In this document: positions 57,245-64,000 of the stretch, one piece after another
Layout of the letters: the number at the start of each line of letters is the position of its first letter
How positions within the stretch are numbered: position 1 is the stretch's first letter
Source: Stromatinia cepivora
Taxonomy: Eukaryota > Ascomycota > Leotiomycetes > Helotiales > Sclerotiniaceae
Assembly (NCBI GenBank): GCA_014898415.1
Contig: RCTD01000003.1
Coordinates: 558,001-622,000 of the forward strand
Length of the DNA: 64,000 nucleotides
Direction of reading: 5' to 3'
Program-made: the position numbers and the translations under genes
The notes under the pieces: model-generated
The model's database searches: none
What the model saw: only the letters and a program-made list of their open reading frames with translations
What the model was told of the DNA's origin: nothing

Positions 57245-57724
57245 TTTTCCGATAGAGTTTCAAAGGTTTTCTATATACTTTTGTTTTTTGGTTCTTTTGT
57301 TTGAATAATTTATATAATTTAAGGATTCGCTTTCGAATTTCGTAAAATAAAATAGAATTCGATTCATATATTATATTCATATCTTTCGAATAAATCTTTT
57401 CAATTCCTTCTTCTTGTTTTTCTTGATTTTCTTGATTCGAAGGTTTTTCGTAATATTTTTGTAAGTTTTCGATAATATTCCAAAGGATTTTCGAAGGTTC
57501 GTTTTGAAATCAAATTCGTATATATTTTGAAAGTAAATTTCGAAAAATTTTCGAAGGTTTTCGATAATATTCCGAAGGGTTTTCGAAGGTTCGTTTTGAG
57601 ATCAAATTCGTATATATTTTGAAGGTAAATTTCAAAGGGTTTTTGAAAGGTTCCTTTAAATCAAAAAATAAAGTTATTCCCAAAATTAACCGACGAATTG
57701 CTTTCAAAAATGAATGAAAAGAAT

Positions 57725-57916
57725 TATAAGAATCATAGCAAAGAATCGATTAATATTCGAATAACAATAAATTCAGATTTAGAATCAAAACTTTTCATTA
57801 CTCTCTTTCTAATAGTATTGAAGAATTCCCCTCTATATAGATGAAAACTCTTCAAACTAGCGTACAATTCGGCCCGCTTTCGGCTAGCCCTAGTTTCGTA
57901 GTTGAGGTTCGTAACA
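57725..57916 (-). repeat. 5' LTR of the inner element
   Basis: Begins, read on the minus strand, TGTTACGAACC. Its inner end has lost the expected TGTGAG/CTCACA by transitions (it reads TATAAG on the plus strand). Confidence 0.92.
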
Positions 57917-59508
57917 ACGAAAAACCTTCGAATCAAGAAAATCAAGAAAATAAGAAAAAGGAATTGAAAAGATCTATTCGAAAGATATAAATATAATATA
58001 CAAATTGAATTCTATTCTATTTTACAAAATTCGAAAACGAATTTTTAAATCATATAAATTATTCAAATAAAAAAAAAAACAAAAAGTATATAAAGAATTT
58101 TCGGGATTTTATTAGAAGATTAAAAAATTTTGAATATAAAAGTTATTGGAAAAGTCGAAGATATTGAAATTGAAGATATTGAAATTGAAAATATTGAAAT
58201 TGAAGATATTGAAATTGAAGATATTAAAATTGAAGATATTGAAATTGAGATTATTATAAAACCTTTAATATTACTCTTGAAAAATATAATGAATGAATTT
58301 ATATACAATAATAATTATATTTCTATTTTCAAACAAAACCCTAATAAAACATTTGAAATTTCTTCCCTTTAATAGAATACCAAACCTCTTTTAAAAGAAG
58401 AAATGAAATTAGCCTTTATATAATTCTAAAAAATCATTAATGAAAACTAATTACAAATAATCGGATCTATATCGGAAAACTAATATATTAATTGAAGATG
58501 AAATAGTATTTATATTAGAGATATCATTTTGATACAAATTTGAGTCGATATATTAATAAATATATAATTTGCTTTTAATAATTAATCATTTTTCATTTTT
58601 CTATTTTCAGGAATTTAAAGTTTAAAAAAGCAAAACTTATATTTCAGATTTTAAAAGAAAAAGCAAATTGAAAACCCCCCCTTTATTATTTACCGAATCT
58701 ACAGAATCATTGAAATCAACAAAAACATTGATCCAAAAAGAGAAACATCAATTCAATATCCCTTACTCATTGAATCGAAAGCATACCTTATCCCCTACTC
58801 ATTGAATCGAAAGCATATCGAACTCGAACTGAAAACATACCCAACGAAAACATATCGAATCCAAATCGAAAGCATACCTACCGAAAACCTATCGAATCCA
58901 AATCGAAAGTATATTTACCGAATCCAAATCGAAAATATATTTATCGAAAACATATCCATCGAAAGTATACCTATCGAAATCATACTGAAATCGAAATGAA
59001 AATGAATCGAAATTGAATATATATACAAAGATTTTTAAATGATATTAAAGAGTTTTCAAAGAAATGGAGATACTGAACTTCATAAAATGAAGATATAGAC
59101 ATTATAATTTTACTATTATAAAAATTAATGAAGTTGGGAAGGATTGAAAGAATATCGATGGATCTACAATGATTTTACGAAAAAGCATACAACACAATAT
59201 TGATGGATCTATAATGGTTTTACGAAAAGATATACGATACAATATCGATGGATCTATAATGGTTTTACGAAAAGATATACAATACAATATCGATGGTTTT
59301 ACAAAAAGGCATACAATATAATATCGATGGATCTCCAATAGTTTTAAGAAAAAGCATATAATGCAATATCGATGGATCTTTAATAGTTTTACGAAAGATA
59401 TATGATACAATATCGAATGATATTAGTTTTGATTGGATATTTCAACTTAAATGGTTTCATTTCAACATTAAAAGCTTTCGAGGACGAAAGCTTCGGAAAG
59501 GAGAGCTC

Positions 59509-59699
59509 TGTTACGAACTTCAATTACAAAACGAAGGCTAGCCGAAAACGGATCGAATTGTATACTAATTTGAAGAATTTTCATCTATATAAAGAGAGAA
59601 TTCTTCAATACGATTGAAAAAAGTAATGAAAAATCTTGATTCTAAAACCAAATCTATTGTTATTCGAATATTAATCGATTCTTTACTATGATTCTCACA
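59509..59699 (+). repeat. 3' LTR of the outer element
   Basis: Direct copy of 55196-55386, ending ATTCTCACA. Followed by the AAAAT target duplication. Confidence 0.92.
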
Positions 59700-59899
59700 A
59701 AAATTTGATTCATCTTATAGAATTCGATTCAAAGATTTCAAAAAAAATAAAAATTATAATATTTTTTATTATTGTTATTGAATAATAATTAACTTTTATT
59801 AATTATTTCACAATATAAAGATCTATATATATAGAATATACTTCTTCCGAATAATAAGAATAATATAATCAATAAGATCAATTAGATTATTTTGATCAA
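59700..59899. other. AT-rich spacer between transposons
   Basis: About 200 bp of AT-rich DNA between the outer LTR element and the left inverted arm at 59900. No feature is seen. Confidence 0.5.
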
Positions 59900-60210
59900 T
59901 GTCACGAATCGTGAACCACAGGAGGCTAATCACGTGATACCTCTTATCTCCCATGATAATTGATGAGCTGATCGTCTGTGCATATACATTACGATTCATA
60001 CAATTTAATATAGTAAAATAGTGACCCTAATAACGCATATATACAGTCCTATAATTTACAAATAGATATTTGTATATATATATCTAATTGCTCCTTACAA
60101 ATTATAATTTTTCAATTATAAATTCTAAGAAATATAATTGATCTTGTTTATTCAATTCTATTATAGCTTTTATATATTATATTATTTATAATTCATTATA
60201 AGCATTTAAT
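59900..60210 (+). repeat. Left inverted arm (TGTCACG end)
   Basis: The end contains a near-perfect palindrome (TCACGA-A-TCGTGA) and, further in, ATCACGTGAT. The inner limit is approximate. Confidence 0.8.
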
Positions 60211-60524
60211 TATCTAATAATCTTTCAAATAATATTTTATTTAATAATACTTTCTTAAATGAATTTTTATAAATATTCTATTTAAACAAAGAAAATCTAT
60301 TCTGATCTAATTAATGAAAATATAAACCTTTTTAAAAATATATTATCATTTTTATAATACAACGAATTCCACCTTTTGTATATCCCGAATTTTCGAAAAC
60401 TTATTTTAAGGAATTCTTTTCTTCTTTTAAATCATTTTAATAATCTTATAAAGATAATATAGATATAAATTTTTATAATATTATTATTAAAAGAAAGAAG
60501 ATTGATAAAAAGAAGATTTCAATA

Positions 60525-62375
60525 ACGTGGTTTATCATCGGATCGCCAATATCACCGGGTCGCCACTTTTTCCATCATTCAACCATTTCAATTTCAACTC
60601 GCGATATCTCAATGAATTATTATGGAAACACAATCAAAAGAAGCCCGAATTATCTTAGCTATTGAAGTTATTCGAAAATCTAAAAATTTGATAATTACGA
60701 AAGCTGCAAAAATCTATACAGTGTTTCGATCTATATTATATAATAGAATCAATGATCGAAATAATCAAATGAAAATTCGAGTAAATGGGTATAAAATGAT
60801 TGAATTAAAAAAGAAGGTATTTATTTAATATATAATTGATATAAATGAAAAAGGTTTTGTATCTAAGTTGAATGATATAGAAGATATAGTGAATTATATT
60901 CTTAAATTGTAGAGAGTAAAGAAAATTGGAAAGCTTTAAGTTTATCGATTTGTAAAGTATTATATAGAATTAAAGATATGTTTTAATTGTATTTATGATT
61001 TTCAAAAAGCTTTTTATAAAGATTTCAAGTTTATTAAAGGATGATTTCGATTGGTATCGAATATATAGATAAAATATAGTATTCAGGATTGCGATTTTTA
61101 TAATTTCGATAAAACCGGTTTTATAATGGATATGATATACTCTGGGATGATTATAATTAATATTAAACGAAATAGTAGAAGTAAAGTAATACAATTAAAT
61201 AATAGAAAGTGGATTATAATGATTATATATAATAATAAAGAAAGCGAAATTATATTATTATTTTTAATGATACAAGAACAATATCATTTTTCTAATTGGT
61301 ATACAGAAAGTAATTTTCCTATAGATTAGATTATTAAATCTACTTCTAATAAATGAATAAATAATAAAACAGAATTAGAATGAATAAAGCATTTCGATAA
61401 ATATACAATTCATCAAACAAAAAGTAAATATCGAATACTAATACTAAATAGATATAAAAATCACGAATCGATACCTTTTTAATTATATTATAAATTAAAT
61501 AATATAATAATAATAAAATTACTATTATATTTAAATCATTTAACCCAACCATTTGATATTAAATGTTTTGGTATATTGAAATAGATATATAATTATCAAA
61601 TTGATAAATTTATTAAAACTTATATTAATTATATTACTAAAATTGAATTCTTTATAATTTTTAAAATTATATATCAATAATCAATTATAATTTAGAATAT
61701 AAAAGTTGATTTCTGAGGAGCAGATTTAATACTATTCGATCCTCAAATTATACTCTCAAAATTAGATATTCGAATTTATATACCTATCCCTTTATTCATC
61801 AATTTAAACTTTTGGATCTTTCAAATATCTCGCAATCCAATTGAAGCTCTTTTACAATCAATTTTAATAAAATCTTGAATAGTTTATTATTAATCAAACT
61901 CTTCTACATCTATATTTGAGATTATATTAATTTTAATTAAAAATACAAAAAGATTAATTCATAAAAATACATTTTTAAATACAAAGAATTATATACTTCG
62001 AAAAACAAATGAAATATTAAATAAACATCAATATATTAAAAAGATTCAATTATATAATAAAGGAATACTTATTAAATAAAAAGTTAAAGATATATTATTT
62101 TAATAAAAAATTGATATTCAGATTCAATATAATGAGTATCAAAATAAAGGGAATTCTAATAAAGAAGCATTTTCTAATTGATACTATAATAAATATAAAA
62201 GGACTAATCATAATTCAAAAACTTATCAAAATAATATAATAAACCCTAGATTATTAGATTCTTAATAGTTTCAATTAATTGATTTAGTAATTATTGAATA
62301 ATATAAAATTGAAATAATTGAATAATGGAAAAAGTGGCGACCCGGTGATATTAGCGATCCGATGATAAACCACGT
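60525..62375 (+). mobile_element. Second pogo/Fot1-type DNA transposon, RIP-mutated
   Basis: An 1851-bp element with inverted termini of about 72 bp (60525-60596 and 62304-62375) starting ACGTGGTTTATCATCGG, flanked by TA (60523-60524 and 62376-62377). The size and TA target fit Fot1/pogo elements. The right arm has T where the left arm has C at four positions in the alignable part, three of them in a CpA context. The termini and transposase differ from those of the element at 43780-45964, so this is a different family. It sits between the two arms of the larger inverted structure, so it arrived later. Confidence 0.92.
60622..62000 (+). pseudogene. Relic Fot1/pogo-type transposase
   Basis: The first 68 codons are open and read like a Psq/CENP-B-type helix-turn-helix start: EARIILAIEVIRKSK, KAAKIYTVFRSILYNRI, RVNGYKMIELKK. 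Further open pieces give DCDFYNFDKTGFIM (first catalytic Asp), an ILNRYKNHES piece where relatives have ILDGH, so the second Asp is now Asn, and TQPFDIKCFGILK (third Asp). YINYITKIEFF and GADLILFDPQIILSKLDIRI complete the C-terminal part. The pieces are split by stop codons mostly at expected Trp or Gln codons. Not functional. Confidence 0.88.
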
Positions 62376-62539
62376 TATATAAAATTGATGTTTTTAATAG
62401 TTTAATTGTTTCTTTTGATTTATTATTATAATTATAAGATTTTTATATAATAATTATAAATTTGAAAAAGGAGAATCGATAATTGAAAACTATAATAACA
62501 ATGAGTTTTATAATAATATAATTTTTTTTTGGAATTTCA

Positions 62540-62836
62540 AATAATACTAATATATATGACGCACAAGAGCTGTAGTAGAGCTGAATAAACAGGGTCAATT
62601 ATGTTTCTTAGAATCTATAATTGAAGAATTATAGCTCATAAGGAGTAACTAGATATATATATACAAATATCTATTCATAAATTGTAGGGCTATATATATA
62701 TATTATTAGGGTTATCATTTTACTATACTAAATCGTATGAATCGTAATATATATGTACAGATGATCAGCTCATCAATTATCATGGGAGATAAGAGGTATC
62801 ACGTGATTAGCCTCCTGTGGTTCACGATTCGTGACA
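62540..62836 (-). repeat. Right inverted arm (TGTCACG end)
   Basis: Inverse partner of 59900-60210. The inner limit is approximate. Confidence 0.8.
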
Positions 62837-64000
62837 ATATAGATATCCAGATTAATAATAATATTTGGGATTTTCTTTATTCCTTTAATTGAAGCTTAAA
62901 GATCTTTATCTAAATAAATCCGAAGATTCTAAAATTAAAGAAAGAAAACTTTGATCAAACGAATTAATCATCCAAAGCCCTTCGATGATTCTCTTTCCCT
63001 TTCGGGAAGTAACGATTTATATAATAATCAGGGGGTCCCTTCATTCAAAAAACCAATCTAATTGATCAAAATTGTATTTTTGTATTAGTTATAATTCGTA
63101 TCGAAATATATATATATCAAAATCTACAAATCTTATTATTAAATTTAATAATGATATTGAATTTAAAGTTAATTTATAGTAATTATTGGTTATAAAACGA
63201 TTCGAACTATATATTATATTATTTAAAAATGAAATATAATATTATATATATATAATCGATCAAACAGAATTAGAAGTATAAATATATTATTATATTTTTT
63301 ATATATAAATACTCTAATTCATTATATTCGAATTAATTGAACAATTTATAATGATTTATCGGAATTCAATTGAAATCGATAATATTCGTTTTCAATATGA
63401 AATATAGATTATATTCAATATGATTCGATATAATAATTTTCTAAAATAATATAGGAAAGTTAAATTATTTGTTATTCAAATAAAGATTATCGATGATAAA
63501 ATCCTATTTAAAGATTTCGAATAAAAGATTTCCGATTTTTTTTGTAAGTAATAATAATATTTATTAAGGATTATAAGATTATAAAAGAATTTATAAATAT
63601 ATTTATTAGAATAAATCAAAATGAAATTTTATTATAAAAATGAAATCGATATTGTATTAGTTTTTGTATTCTCGAAATTATTTTTATTCTGGAATATTTT
63701 TTTCGGATATATAGATTCTGTTATATTTAATAATTATTCGAATTTTAAATATTCGTTGTTTTTTCCTTTTTTTGGGATAATATATATACTGATATTTTAT
63801 ATCAATAATTTTAATGAAATTGAGATAATATAAAAAGAAACAAAAGAATTCGAAGAATATTGGAATACTAAAAAAGAATTCAAATTAAAAGTTATAATTG
63901 AAATTATACAAGATATTTATTTAAAGGAAGAAAAATATTTAAATTTAAATATTTAAATTCTGTTTTTATTTTAAATGTTATATAGAATATAAGATTTCTT
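62837..64000. other. AT-rich sequence to window end
   Basis: Gene-free and AT-rich. A short part at about 62960-63060 has more G and C (CTTTCGGGAAG, CAGGGGGTCCC) and may be a surviving piece of another element. An open frame at 63621-63833 is full of Phe, Ile, Tyr and Asn, as expected from AT bias, and is not taken as a gene. Confidence 0.5.

Larger units (their letters stand above)
55678..57916 (-). mobile_element. Inner LTR retroelement (nested, opposite orientation)
   Basis: A 2239-bp element on the minus strand with two 192-bp LTRs (57725-57916 is the 5' LTR, 55678-55869 the 3' LTR) and the 5-bp target duplication ACGAA (55673-55677 and 57917-57921). Its interior matches the outer element's interior in reverse orientation: the (TTCAATATC)n array, the ATTGTAT-ACCATCGATA repeats and the GATTCGGTATGC repeats all recur as inverse copies. 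The sequence just outside, split by the insertion, is also present uninterrupted inside the inner element at about 57400-57475, proving the insertion point. No pol domain is recognisable. Confidence 0.92.
55196..59699 (+). mobile_element. Outer LTR retroelement, interrupted by a sister copy
   Basis: Bounded by two direct LTR copies (55196-55386 and 59509-59699) that start TG and end CA and are flanked by the 5-bp duplication AAAAT (55191-55195 and 59700-59704). The 3' LTR is preceded by a purine-rich tract, GGAAAGGAGAGC, as expected for plus-strand priming. The internal region is split at 55678 by the inner element. Without that insertion and one duplication the element is about 2260 bp. No gag, protease, reverse transcriptase or integrase motif is recognisable on either strand, although RIP would hide weak ones. 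I take it as a short non-autonomous LTR element. Confidence 0.9.
59900..62836. mobile_element. Structure with ~300-bp inverted arms, hosting a pogo-type element
   Basis: The sequence starting TGTCACGAATCGTGAACCAC at 59900 recurs as an inverse copy ending at 62836. The first ~80 bp of the arms are nearly identical, and alignable similarity goes on to about 60210 on the left and 62540 on the right, with mostly transitional differences. Between the arms are AT-rich DNA and one inserted pogo-type element. If that is removed, about 1.1 kb remains, mostly the arms. It could be a foldback-type DNA element with long termini, or two solo LTRs of one family in opposite orientation; TG...CA ends fit the latter. 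A 3-bp AAT flank duplication is possible but weak. Confidence 0.6.

Noticed and set aside
59900..62836. The whole TGTCACG-bounded structure as an intact LTR retrotransposon
   Set aside because: The arms are inverted, not direct, and the only coding relic between them is a pogo transposase with its own termini and TA duplication.
63621..63833. 70-codon hydrophobic ORF near the window end
   Set aside because: The residues (Phe, Ile, Tyr, Asn) are what AT-biased DNA produces by chance, and there is no start context or homologous motif.

Overview
The window is nuclear DNA of a filamentous ascomycete. The protein genes have short introns (mostly about 45-75 nt) with GTAAGT/GTATGT donors, CTRAC-type branch points and YAG acceptors. 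The gene set includes a FREQUENCY clock protein, a SWI1/ARID subunit, a fungal-type AP-1 beta without an ear domain and a GH93 arabinanase. Two AT-rich blocks hold transposons damaged almost only by C-to-T/G-to-A transitions, as expected from repeat-induced point mutation (RIP). This pattern fits Pezizomycotina; a Botrytis/Sclerotinia-like leotiomycete is my best guess, from overall protein character only. I could not run a search.

Layout. 0.5-8.2 kb: an exportin-5/Msn5-type karyopherin (10 exons, minus) and an EVE-domain protein (minus), separated by a long spacer. 12-17.5 kb: SWI1/ARID (plus), mitochondrial ribosomal protein mL49 (minus) and eIF3e (plus). 18.5-24.1 kb: a Gln-Ala-repeat hypothetical protein, a small Cys-rich ORF, RNA polymerase I subunit RPA12 (minus) and a secreted type-B carboxylesterase (minus). 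25-34 kb is compact housekeeping: VPS51, NIF3-like, BolA-like, a short unknown gene, AP-1 beta and trehalose-6-phosphate synthase. 35-43.4 kb: a GNAT acetyltransferase, frq with a candidate light-response element in its promoter, a 7-bp minisatellite and a mitochondrial peroxiredoxin-5. 43.8-46.0 kb: a complete but RIP-killed pogo-type DNA transposon with 41-bp inverted termini and TA duplication. 46.3-53.0 kb: a GH93 arabinanase, a broken FAD monooxygenase (nonsense codon plus frameshift) and an Ariadne RBR ubiquitin ligase. From about 53.9 kb to the end is a gene-free AT-rich island.

The island can be partly resolved. A 2.24-kb LTR element (55678-57916, minus) is inserted inside a sister copy in the opposite orientation (55196-59699, plus). 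Both have 191-192-bp LTRs and exact 5-bp target duplications (ACGAA and AAAAT). No reverse transcriptase is recognisable in either, so this looks like a short non-autonomous LTR family. To the right, a second pogo-type element (60525-62375, about 72-bp inverted termini, TA duplication) sits inside a structure whose roughly 300-bp arms are inverted repeats beginning TGTCACG (59900-62836). The rest of the island is AT-rich sequence I could not assign.

Functionally the genes are mostly unrelated housekeeping genes (nuclear export, chromatin, translation, vesicle traffic, Fe-S/redox, trehalose) plus the clock gene and two secreted or degradative enzymes. I found no secondary-metabolite or other gene cluster, no tRNA or rRNA gene and no CRISPR. 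The most novel material is the nested, RIP-mutated transposon island.
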